A stretch of 64,000 nt of DNA from Anastrepha obliqua (taxonomy: Eukaryota > Arthropoda > Insecta > Diptera > Tephritidae). Shown here one piece after another: positions 34,060 through 46,400 of the stretch. The DNA lies in the NCBI RefSeq assembly GCF_027943255.1, contig NC_072895.1, forward strand, positions 79,424,001 through 79,488,000, written 5' to 3'. Position numbers and translations under genes: made by a program. The notes under the pieces were generated by a model. The model searched no databases, was not told the DNA's origin, and saw nothing but the letters and a program-made list of their open reading frames with translations. How positions within the stretch are numbered: position 1 is the first letter of the stretch; each line of letters opens with the position of its first letter.

Positions 34060-34690
34060 TTATTGTTTGTAGAATTTCACGTTCTCGATTAACTGATCCC
34101 AGAAACTCTGAGTTAGAATTTTCAAAATTCGCCTAAAAATCCACATTTTGAAGGCCTCGAGTCTGTTCATGTCAGCGACTTTGAGTGTCCAATATTCCAT
34201 GCCATACAAGAGTACAGACCACACATAACTCTTCACAAAACGACTTTTAAGATTCGTACTGAAGTCATGGCAGCTTAAAATCTTTCTATATTCATGTTTT
34301 ATTAATGTTAATTTTAAGGCCGTAATTTTCGTTGTAATGAACAACCTTATTTAATAATGTTTGCAAATCGTGCAAGTTATCTGCTAAAGGTCGCCAACGG
34401 CATGTATCTTATGTTATTTATAAGCATTCCATTAACTTTAATGCCTTCATGTGAACCATAAAGAGCTTCTTGGAAGATTTTCTCAGCGTAGATGCTGAAA
34501 AGGATAGGTGATAATATACACCCTTGCCTTACGCCTTTAAGAATGGGGATTTCCTGTGATTTTCCATTGTCAACATTAATTAAGACAATCAGGTTCCAAT
34601 AAAGGTTTCTTAAACATCGTAACTCTTTTGTGCCAATATCGAGTGATGCTAGGATGTCAAAGAGCTTGTCATGTTGCACTGTGTAACAAA
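34060..34690 (-). mobile_element. LINE reverse-transcriptase fragment (RTE/CR1-like)
   Basis: Minus strand: VQHDKLFDILASLDI-like start (34679), LRCLRNLYWNLIVLINVDNG, PILKGVRQGCILSPILFSIY (RT motif). After a gap: STNLKSRFVKSYVWSVLLYG, MEYWTLKVADMNRLEAFKMW, IFRRILKI. The catalytic YxDD segment falls in the missing part. Frame broken. Clade uncertain. Confidence 0.65.
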
Positions 34691-34914
34691 CAAGTAACTT
34701 AATCTCTTTTTGTTTGTTTATTCACGTCACTGGCGGTTGTACAAATAAAGAAACGGTTTTCAGAAGGCTCCACCTTCCGTATTCTGTACGACTTGAGGTA
34801 TAATCAAAAATATTCGCTATGTCGTCAGGGTTCGACAATATACAAACAAAGGGAAGTATACTCGTATTTGAAGTATATTTCTGTTGCGTTCGCCAAAATC
34901 GGTACGACAAGTGG

Positions 34915-35255
34915 TGCCATCTGAAGATCTGCTCAGGCCAGAGCAGTTCACGCCGTAAGTGGCCACGTGTTGCTCACGCCATTTGGCTCCGTCAGCTCCG
35001 TCTCAATAAATGTATTGGCGCAACCAATCAGCACCACAAACCGAATCTCCACGGTTCCAAGGAGCTCCCCGCAACAGCAACTGCGGAATGCACAGCAGGA
35101 CCAAAGTAGATAATCCCACGTATCCCTCACACCCCGAATAGCGACCCCCATCCCGAGGAGCATTAAATTCCGTCAATCTAACTGTAACGGACTTATAAGA
35201 AAGATTGACGAGATAGTCGACTTCATAAGCCGGCATGGAATCCCAATATGTAATA
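34915..35255 (+). mobile_element. Jockey-like LINE fragment, ORF1 end to endonuclease start
   Basis: At 35155-35250 the plus strand reads SIKFRQSNCNGLIRKIDEIV, then DFISRHGIPI, the start of a jockey-type endonuclease (LQxNCNGL). Upstream text is ORF1-like and broken. Followed by an (AT)n run where the element is cut. Confidence 0.55.
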
Positions 35256-35283
35256 TACTATATATATGTATATATATATATTA

Positions 35284-35863
35284 GGGCGTGTCGATTTAAA
35301 AATCGCTCATTGCTCTGTGAAAATCGTATTCTAGGGATCAAAATAAGAAACTTTGCCGAAGGAACCATACCTGGGTAATCAGAAAGCAAAAATTAGATAT
35401 GCGTTGTCTTCAGAGTTGCCCTGGTTAAGTTTTCCCGTGACAGATTTTTTTTTTTAAATTTTTTTCAAAAGTTATGCAACAAATTTTTTTTTGCTCATTT
35501 TTTGAACTTTAAAAGGTTATAAAAATGGAATGAAAAAAAATTTCAAAAATCGTACACGGGGAAACTTAGCGGTAAGTTTTCCGAACCTTTTAAGACCAAA
35601 GACCATTGAAATCGGAGTATAACTACTATGAAAAGTGTGACCAAAATGCTTAAAAAACACGATTTTCGGGGAAACGCGTTTAAAGATAAAGTTTATGATA
35701 AAAACGGCCGGAGGAGGGTACACTTCGGTGCCCAGAAAAATGTGAAAAAATGCGATTTTCAAAAAATCCTTTCTGTGGCGTATTCTCGCATACACATACA
35801 ACAAAATTATGCAAAAAACAAAAAATCGATTTTTTTTTCGCTGGAGACCAGAAGACCCCCTTA
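35284..35863. repeat. Unclassified repeat ending at TTAA
   Basis: Starts near AGGGCGTGTCGATTTAAAAA and ends AGACCAGAAGACCCCC before TTAA (35860-35863). The right end has the style of the TTAA-flanked elements seen elsewhere, but no matching left end was found, so it is either truncated or two repeats side by side. Confidence 0.35.
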
Positions 35864-36086
35864 AATAGCTTGGCAGTGGTTTCCGGGGAAGCTTTTAGGC
35901 GTTTCGGCTAGTGATGGCGGTTGAGTACTAATTATTTATTCGTTATTACTTGGTTTGTTCTTTTCGTTTTCTGGTGGTCCATTTAGGAAACACAATAGCT
36001 CACAGAAGTGTTTGCACCAGTGCGAAGTTTTGTTCCAAACTTTGTCTACAAACCTCTTTTCTTTACCGGCATCCATAATTTTTAGT

Positions 36087-36341
36087 AGGCCTCTTCTTTT
36101 CGCCAAGCATTAGCAAGTGGCGAATAGGTGAAGCAACTAGTATAATCTCACATATATTGGCAGCACTGGAGTAGAGCTGCCTAAAAATACATGTGTTTAT
36201 AAAATATTGTGTTATACCAGTTTTATGAGGTATAACTATACTCACAAGCGGCGAATCTTGCTCGATAACTTTGTTGTTGCTTTCGCATGCAAATTTTTCG
36301 TCAAGTTAGTCGAGCAGAGAAGTGGCAAATAGAAGAGGCCT
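36087..36341 (+). mobile_element. AGGCCTCTTC MITE, copy A
   Basis: ~255 bp with inverted ends AGGCCTCTTCTTTTCGCCA and TGGCAAATAGAAGAGGCCT. The body matches copy B at 59133-59398 almost throughout (for example GAAGCAACT(A/G)GTATAA, ATATATTGGCA, ACTTTGTTGTTGCTTTCGCA). No ORF. Confidence 0.78.
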
Positions 36342-37438
36342 GTAGGTGACAGATGGAAAACTATCTTCTTTCATGTGAGAGCTCGCCCAAGAACACTGCA
36401 GCGCTCCCAATCCCTGGACTGATGAACAGCTGGTAGATGAAATGGCGGGTTGCCAGAAACAACGCGTAAAAAATAACTATCTCAGTTTTGTCGTAAAAAA
36501 ACCGCTGCCGCATCCCGTTGCATCAGTAAATCAGCTTATTCTTTTAAAATTGCCACATCAAAAAAGTGACAGTGACAAGTGTTGTGCGGTTCATAGCACT
36601 AAAAATTACACAGGCCTGCGAAATTTAACTTTTTTCAGTTTCTAGAATGGCTGTACTTGTTTCTTGTAGTTTTTTATGCGCTGAAAACGAATCTGACCTT
36701 CAAAATGCTCCATCACGTCAGGATTTTTGGTAAATGAAGCCTAAAAGGTCAAAAAATGGCCATTTTAGCCATTTTTGATAATTTTTTTTGGGATAGAAAT
36801 TTTTTTTTTTCAATTTTCGACGAAAAGGTCGCATAGTACAACTCTTTAGCTTTAAAACCCATTTTTTTAAATTATTGTACGATTTTAAAAAAAAAAGTTA
36901 TGACATTTTGAAATTAACAGTTTGAGTTACGCCAATAGACGTTACACCCAACGTATAGAAAAGAGTTTTGCTACGTTTAATTTTGTTTAAGTTAAATATT
37001 TATTATATTTTACAGACCATTTTAATAACCCACATATCGCTTCTGTTTTGTGCATTTACACCCATTTACGTGAACTCGTATTGAAATAAGCAAATTAATA
37101 TCTTAACCATCTCATAAAGCAGTTCATATATGTCTCCCTTACGAACAATATATAATATTAAAAAAGAATAACAATGGAAAAATTAAACCTTAAAAATAAT
37201 TATTTTAACAAATCGTATGTGACTACTTTAACAGTATAAGGCGACTACAATTATTTCAGAAAAACCAAGCAAAACCTAAGTTTAATACTATCATAAATTT
37301 AAGTAAATTCAAAATAATAATTATTATAATTTAATGGTGAGATTCGATTGTGTGGAAAGTAGAAATAAAAACAAATATAAATATATAATATTATGCATAT
37401 TTATTTAACTATTTTAATATAAGACGAGACCCTTATCT
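36342..37438. other. 3' flank of the ocm-like gene
   Basis: AT-rich with several poly-T/poly-A tracts (36780-36890). No gene recognised. The ocm-like 3' UTR must lie in its right part. Confidence 0.4.
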
Positions 37439-40400
37439 TTAATCTTCGATTAAAATTGGTTCGCTACATTTAGTATCCGGCGTAGAAGCTGCAGCATTCG
37501 CCACATCCTTTAAAAATTTACAGACAGGGCGGGGCGATGTGACTTTTGGCGCAGGTGCAGCGCTTTCTGCCACTTTTACGCGTCGCACAAGAACTTTCTC
37601 CGTCTAAAACGTCGATTATAAAATAATTGCCAGTAGATTATATCATTACAAATGAGTTGCTAATCGCTATACTTACAGTTCTTCCATCCTTATTAGTTGT
37701 TAACATCTTAATTGGTAGATTTAATTGATCTGATGGCACAAACTTCCACTTAATCGGAAGTTTTGATTTCATGGCGGGACTCTGCCACAGGAGATGCCTT
37801 CAAAAATTGAAATAAAATTTTTTTATTAGCCATTAATATGCATGCAGTAGTTTTTTTTACAATGGTCAAAAAGAATATAACGACTTTACTCACTGATTAA
37901 GATATGTGCCTACGCTTTCCAAATCTGGACGATGCACCACGCTTCTTAGGCCTGGTACCTTGATGATAAAAGCATTTTTTACGCGTTTTGCCCAAAATCT
38001 TGGAGAACTGTCGCCAGCACCAGAACAAAAAATACCATACTGCTCTTCAGATTTAGATTCTCCCGATTTAAATGTGGTATTGCTATTATTAGGTGCTGTA
38101 GACTTTGATGGCTCAGCTTTTGCTTTACAAGATACCCTAGATGTACTTGCAGCCACATTGGATTTTTGCGGAACATTATATTGAGTTGGTCCCGTTCTTG
38201 CCGTAATTATGTCACCTACTTTCTTACTGACCATACCCGGGCCGAAAAGTGCAGAATCGCTGCGACGTTGCGTTGTGGGGCTTCCAGTGCCCATGCGTTG
38301 TGGTAATGAAACTGCTGGTCGAACGTTTATTAACGGCTTAGGGGCAGGACTACTGATATTTGTCATTGGTGACATCGTTGTTTTGGTTGCAGAGATACGA
38401 GATGAAGCCGGTAACGATAGACGAGAACCGGAAGATTGCGTCGTAGGTAGCTTCAAAGGCTGGGACGGCATTTTAAACTGTTGAATGCAAGATTTGTTCA
38501 ACGTATTAACCTTCGAAATCGTTATTTTTGATGTTTTCGATATAACGGATGAATTTGTGGCAGCTGCATTAGTTTTGGTTATCTTCGCCGATGATCCATA
38601 CGGAAGCGAAGTAGATTTCGCAATAATTTGTTTGAACGTGTTTTGTCCCACTTTAGTTGGCAAATTACGAAGCGGTAGAGCCATAGCTTGTGATTTTGCT
38701 GCTACTGTATCTGTTTTTGAAGAAGACGAAATTTGGGTCGTTGTTACAGGTTGTGATAATGTCATTGGCACAGTTTTTGTGTTCGCCTCTATTGTCGTGG
38801 TAGTAAGTGTGCTTGCCGTTGCCGTTGCTGTAGCTGCTGTTATTGAAATTACAGTAGTAGATGTATTAAGCATACTTTTTGTAGGGTAAGAATTTGAACC
38901 ATTCTTTCCCACGCTAACTTTTGGGGCTAAAGATCGTGAATCATTCGCTTCAGGCGAAGTTTGCGACGCATGCTGTTTAAAAACAATCGATGCAGCTGGC
39001 TCAAATTCATCTTCTTCAAGGCTCGTCGGGATTTCCAGCGGATTGACAGGTAATAAATTCTGAACGGTCGATTCGTGTTTTTCAACCATTTTCGTAATTG
39101 TTGTAGAACCAATAGTTGATGTTTTAGAATGTTCATCCAACAGAAACCGTTTCCAATCGGCTGAGGAAGTATTGGGTGCATTTGTATCACTTGCCGATAA
39201 TTGCTGCCGCTCTCTAACAGTGGAGACTGTTGTTGTTGTTTCGACATTTGCAGCGACTTCTGTTGTCGATTGACTTCTCGCAGTGCTTAGCAACAATTCG
39301 TTCTTGTCTAATGCTTCGTTCTGAAGCTCAGCTATTGGCGATGAGAAAATATTGGAATTTATGTTGCTCACTGTTGTCAATACAGGTGTGGAAACTGCAT
39401 CACCAAAAACAGAATTTACGGTAGTAGTAACACGGACATCCGGTGTAAGAAACCTGCTATTGGTAAGGGGTTTCGAAAGAATGGGGGCGGGGCAAATGTG
39501 TGATGTTGGCTGTGTAATGGATGCTACTTGTTTATCCAAAAGCTGTACACCACTGCCGGCAGTTGGGGCTGTTGAACCAAGATTGGAAATGAAAATTGTA
39601 GTGGCGTACGGCGCTTCCTGTGGCGCCGGTGTTACGCCTGTGATAACAGCGTTAGGTGGAAGGCCACACAAAATAGGCGTAGGTTGATTGTCAACTAGTG
39701 ACGTTATTTGTTGGCCAGGGGGTGCGTTAGATAACGGTGCTATCTGAGTATTTAGTGGCAATTTTATCGGCATTTGCGTGCTAGTTAGCAAATTTCCATC
39801 AGTAGTATTTGGTAGCTTTTGTAACTGGGAGGTGAGCACCTCCGCTGTAGTTCCCACATTTGTTATTTGCAAGCGATTGGAATTGGAACTTTTTTGTATA
39901 GTAAAATTAGTAAGTTGGCGCGACAATGTCGCCTGATTGGGTTTTGATTGTAGTTCCGCAAGGGGCTTCACTGTAATACTGGGTTGTGACAGTGGTACAA
40001 GTGGGGAAAACGGCAACTGGGGCTCAACATTATCTACAATCATGCAATCGTCATCATCAGATTCATAGGCATTGTTTTGTTGTGTTGCTTTGATCTGCTT
40101 CAATTCGCCAAATAACTGCTTCTCACCATGCAAGGCCTCTTCAGTACTATCAGTCAATTGCAAATCGAGCTTAAAATTTATTTAAAATACATGAGTGAAG
40201 TTTTGAACAAGCTTTCTCGGTAAAAAAAAGAAGAATACTCATAGAAATTTATATGGCTGTAATAATTAAAAACGTTTAAAAATATTTACCTGTCCATTCT
40301 TTCGTACCATCCAAAAACCTGTTGTACTCTCGCCTGAATCCCCTCGTATATTGTGCATTTGCTGATATGATTCCCGCAGCATCATCCTGCCGTCGACGCT

Positions 40401-43400
40401 TTGTAATAAAATCAGCAATGGCGGAGGCATATTCAGTTTTAACGGACCAAAGTAGATTTTACGTTGAGAAGACGGTGTTACGAACGCATCGAAAGCGGCA
40501 TTTAGGAAAAATTGCAATTTGACTATTTTTTGCTTTTGTCTACTGAATGCCATGACTTTCTGTATACGATCGAGCGACAGTAGTTCTCGAAAATCTGGGA
40601 CATATATGTGTGAAAAATCTTTGTAGAGCTCAAGTACAAGCCAACGATGTGGACCCGTTGTGACGTCCAATCCATGCAAATCATCAACATCAGCTGAAGT
40701 AACTTTGCGAAGTGCAATGTTCGTCTTCATGTCCGAATACTCGCTATTGTTAATCAACTCCTGCAACATTGACAATCCGGTGTGCGCTTTTGATTTATCC
40801 TTTGCAACCAATGCACTATGAGTCGATGTGCTAGATGTTACTGGACAACGGACTATCGCTGGTTGATGTTTGTTTTCCAGTGTCCTTTTCCTCCCAGTTG
40901 CAACTGGTTTTGTCTTTTGCATGGCGCGAGTATTCGTATTGCTATTCCTACTGTTGCTCGCAGATATAGTTTTTTGTTCACGATGTACCGGTGGTAAGAG
41001 CTGCTGCCTCAAAAGGGAATGTTGCTCTGGACTAGCGCTTTGAGTTGAAATTGTTGTGCTCTTTTTATCCTCCTCCGATGTATCTGGATGTTGTTCTTTT
41101 TGTTTCTGAGTAACTTTTTTATTAAGTTCTCGGATGTGCTGTTTCGCTAGTAAAGTAGATAGGACATTAATTTTACGCGTAAGTAACGGGTGAGACTTTG
41201 GCGTTGGCTTTGCACAAGCACTAGACTTATCTGCGCGTAAGAAACCCTTAACAAGCCAATACTTCAAGCGACCCTGCATCACAATAGCCAGATCGCAAGT
41301 TTGAGGGCTGCGGCAGCGTTGCAGCAGCATGCGACCTAGTAGCGGTAGCTGCTTCATTGGTAGGGCTGCGATATTTACCACACCTACAGCGTCCAATACC
41401 ATAGGCATCATATTACTAATGGTGGCTGCAAAGAAAGTTTGTTCATCCCGAAGTTTTACTTCCCATATGAAAACAAATCCTTCGATAAAGGCATCCAAAA
41501 AGTTGGACCATTTAATGATGCACAATATTTCATCATTCGGAGCAGGAATCACTTTACTCTCACGTTTCAAAGCTAAGCCAATATCCTGCATCTTTTTGTT
41601 CACTAAGCTGTTCATGCTACGCACCACATCTTTGAAGAAATCTATTCGTGAATGTGAAAAGGAAGACGTTGGTTGCATATTTAGAGATAGTGCGGCTGAG
41701 CATTCAGAGGCCGCAGAACTGAAGTCTGTAACACTCTCGCCTTCACCTTTATGACCGGAAACAGTTAATGATGACGGCTCTGCATCGATGAGTGTAAGCT
41801 CATTGTCATTGCTCGAATTTTCAATGTCCGATAATTTCTTTCCTTGCTCTATACTATTGACGGCTGGCTCAAGAGTCTCCACCTTGGTGGACTTGACAGA
41901 GGTTGCGGCATCAGCCATATCATTACTATCTTCTTCCAGAATAGTGCTTTTGACGAATTCGGGGGTATTATGTACAATGCTATTGCCATCTGGCACATTT
42001 CGTTGCTGCCGGTGGCTTCTTTTACGCAATCGTCTATCAGATGCTGGTTTACTTGAGGATGTTGACAGTAACGACGAAAGAGATGACTGACATGAATCTT
42101 CATCAGTTAATTCTAAAATTCTCCGATCTTCGTCATTCAAGGGCTTCTTCGCCACCGGTTCTGTGATAGATTCTAAAAGCGGTAGAAAATATTTATAATC
42201 AAAAGCGTAATGTTAAGCAATTTCAATACGAGTTAATAAAAGTATTGTAAAATAATTCAATATAACCACACATCTGCTGGTTTATAGTTGTTCCTCCCTA
42301 ATACTATTTTAACAAAAATCACTGATAATTAATTGTATTCAATACAATTGTCAGTGAATAATTTTACTCACTGACGCGGATTTAAGGTGTATAAGCTTAA
42401 ATCCGCTGATTGCTCGTAGATGGCGTTAGTGAGCATATCAAGTTACCATAGAAATGCCATATTTTTTTGCATGGGTTCGACACCTGTTTACATCAATCAC
42501 TGCACATCATCAGTGATTTCATACAGCAACACACTTTTTTCCTTGCGTAATCATGTCTAATTTTGTGCCAAAAAAAGAGCATATGCGAGAAGCTCTACTT
42601 TTTTGCTTTAATTTGAAGAAATCGGCTGCCGAATCGCATCGAATGCTTGTGGAGGCCCATGGTGACAGTGCATTATCGGAAGCAACTTGCAGAGACTGGT
42701 TTCGTCGGTTCAAAGACGGCCATTTTGACTTGAGTGACAAGAAGCGTGAAAATCGGCCCAGAAAAGTTGAGGACCATGAATTGCAGGCTCTTTTGGATGA
42801 GAACGATACCCAATCGCAAAAAATGCTTGCCGAGCAGTTAGGTGTCACTCAAACAGCCATTTCCATGCGTTTACGTGCCATGGGAAAGGTCCAAAAAGTC
42901 GGAAAATGGGTACCCCATGAATTGAACGATAGACAGATGGAGCGACGCCAAAACACATGCGAAATCTTGCTGGCTAGGCATAAAAGAAAGTCGTTCCTGC
43001 ATCTTGTGGTGACTAGCGATGAAAAGTGGATATACTTTGAGAATCCTAAACGAAAAAAATCATGGGTCGATCCCGGCCAACCATCAACTTCTTCATCAAG
43101 ACCTAATCGCTTTGGACGCAAGACGATGCTGTGCGTTTGGTGGGATCAGCAGGGTGTCGTTTACTATGAGCTGTTGAAACCTGGTGAAACTGTTAATTCT
43201 CATCGCTACCACCAACAACCCATCAAATTGCGCCGTGCTTTGCGTGAAAAAAGGCCTCGTTATGAACAAAGACATGAGAAGCTGATTTTCCTCCACGACA
43301 ACGCCCCATCGCACACATCAAGAATGGTCCAAAACTACTTGGAGACAATCAATTGGGAGGTGCTACCTCATCCCGCTTATTCACCAGACCTGGCCCCTTC

Positions 43401-46400
43401 GGACTATCATCTGTTTTCATCGATGGGTCACGCGCTCGCCGAACAGCACTTCGATTCGTACGAAGACGTCCGGAAATGGCTTGACGAGTGGTTCGCCTCG
43501 AAAGATGAAGAATTCTTTTGGCGTGGTATACACAAATTGCCCGAGAGATGGGAAAAATGTATAGCTAGCGAGGGCAAATACTTTGAATAAATTATTTTTT
43601 TGCTTTCTATAAAAAAAAAATGGGTTTTTTTACTAAAAAACCGCGGATTTAAGCTTATACACCTATATTTGACTAGAAACTGTTACTTTAGTAGTATTCA
43701 CCAAAATTTTCTGGCCACATTACGAAATGAGTGTAAAATTCTTTACTTGCCTCGAAACTTTTTTTGTTACCGGTACATAATAGGAAAGGTTGTAAATATT
43801 ACCTTTAATTGGCTCATCTTCTTTTTCTGAATTTTCCCCTTCTGTTAGTTTTCGTTTTTTACTGAGTAACAATGAGTCCTGTGCCGCTTCCTTGCGTTGC
43901 TTCTCCACTTCGTGTTTGTGGTAATAAACTGAGCGCAAAATGTGTTCGTTCAACAACAACATAGATTGTTTGTTTTCGTGCTTCGCTATGAAATCTTGAA
44001 CTTCCGCACGCCGTTTACGGTTCATACGTAAATATGTTTTTCGAGGAACTACAACTGCTCGACGGCATCCGTCCGATGCAGTGTTGAAATATTTATTAAT
44101 GAAAGTCATCTCACTTGGACGACCCCGCCTTTCTGGACGTTTTGTTAGCACCTTCGGTCTCTTTGCTTGGCAGCTTTCAACATCAAAGTCCGAGCCTAGT
44201 GGATCCTCCAATGGCTCATCTCTCTTGTCACTTCCACTCTCTTCGTCATCTGTGCTAATATATTTTAAACTACTGCCTTGAGACTTTCGATCAGCATTTC
44301 TTCTATTTTCGGTTCTTTTTCTAATATTTTCATTTTCTTCACGGATCTCTTCTTCCTCCTCTTCTTCGTCTTCCTCTGGCTCTTCTTCCAATTTCTCAAA
44401 CGAGTAACGTGCCTTTGTTGATGTAACTACGTATTCATCATCTGCAAGTGCACTTTGCTTCTTTCCTAAATTTGTTTGGTCGCTACAAGCAATTGCGTGG
44501 TTGCCAGTATCCTTTTCGATGACGAGCGGTTTTCCTTCTGTAGCGCGACCACCACAATAGCATTTGTATAACTCATGAACCATACACCATACAGCCATAT
44601 TTTGTGCACCTTCAAAGCGAACCAATGGAACAGTGCAATGCTTGAGTTTTTCCAATACTTTGTCTTTGACGTATATAGGTTCGCGTAGCTCAGTAGATGT
44701 CTCTGAGAAACCAGAATTTAAGGATGATTCCGTTGCCGCCTCAATTGACACTACTGCAGCATTTTGGGTTTTCTTTGGTGGGGTATTCGCTGTAGATCGT
44801 CCTATATAGTCGTCGTCGGCATCGGCAAAGTCTTCGTATCGTTTTGGAGCTTTCGTACATCGACGCTTCTTATCATATTGTGATTCATTGATGAGCAGAG
44901 TTTCGTTTTCAGTTAAAACAATTGTGGATGTAAATTCTTTCTCCATACGAGCCAGCCGTGCAGTAGCTTGTCTACGTAGCATAAATGCGTCTTCGGTGGT
45001 GATTGAACGTCCCTAATGTGTTACATAAAAATATTTATTTAATTTAAGACTGGATACAAGATCTTCTTTCACTAAATAAAACTTACGTCTGTTTCCAGGC
45101 GCATTATCCGAGACTGGTTTGATGATTTGCATGCACATTCTATGACGCATCTAGATTTACCGCAATGTTGGCGTAGAGGATAGTCATCTGCAAGACTTTT
45201 ACAGACACAACCAAGCGCACAGTATTCTTTTGTGCAAGGCTTCACTCCTAAAACAAAAAATATTAAAAACATAAATTAAAAATCAAAGGACGATATACTT
45301 CATGCTCAATGGAGTTACCTTTTTCCGCTTTTACAGCTGCATCAATTATTGTTGCGTTTAGACGACGTAGTTCAAGTCTGAAAAAAATTTATACAATTAA
45401 GTTTTTGGAATAAGATAAACTAAAAACTATTTTAATATTATCACAAACATATTATCACAATCTTCAAATTTAGAAACCATTCTTATTGAAAATACTCAAC
45501 GATTTCTAATTCATTACTAGTGTTGATAAACGCATTAGCAAAAAGAAATATTTAAGGGGCGGGTAAGGGATAAAAATCGATTTTTTTTTTGCATGTTATT
45601 GTAGTAAAACATTTCAAAAATACCGCGTTAAAATTTTAAGTCAATCCGAGCAAAACTTTTTAAGTTATAGAGCATAAAGCCGAGCCGCCTCAAACATCTG
45701 CCGAGACGCAGCAGTTGCGCGCGTAGTCCGTTACAAACTTTAAACGCGGTTTTCTCGAACCTTTTTTTTTAAAGTGCGTAGTCATTGGCATTTGAAAACT
45801 ACTCAACCGATCCTTTTGAAATTTTGCACACATATTTTACATATAAAAAACCTCCCCCATACGTTTTTTTTTCGCCATTTTTTTTTATATTAAGGTGGTT
45901 TTACACCTACAAAATGGCGGCATTTTTTCGTCAAAAATCACTTTTTACTTCAAACGACTACCAAATGGCTGAAAATGAAAATAAATCGTCAAAATAAACG
46001 TTGGGGGGAAGTTTAACTCATACTTTAACTAAATTATTCGATTTTTTTGATTTCAGATGATTCTACGCTGAGATATGCTGACTACTGCAAAATGTATTTT
46101 TGAAAAGACGTCTACGTAAATGTGCTCTCATTCGCTCATTTTGCAATATTTTTACATGAAAATTTTATCAAATATTCTTGAAATGTTACTTTATAATATG
46201 CAACAACTTTTAATAAACTGACTTGAACCGTTTCGCTACAATAAATTCATGAAAAAAGTGTTTTTTTTTAGCGTTTATCCCTTACCCCCCCCCCCTTAAA
46301 AAATGTTCGAAATAGTAAAACTGCAATGGTAGCTAAAATGTTATTTAAAGAACTGCTATTATTTCGCTCGCAACTGTATATGCATATATGTATGTAGTAT

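Noticed and set aside
37906..39687. Open frames of 92-134 aa on the plus strand opposite ocm-like exons
   Set aside because: Antisense shadows of the long coding exon 40169-37894.
41329..42103. Plus-strand frames of 100-141 aa and an 84-aa minus frame
   Set aside because: Out-of-frame shadows of the ocm-like exon 42172-40290.
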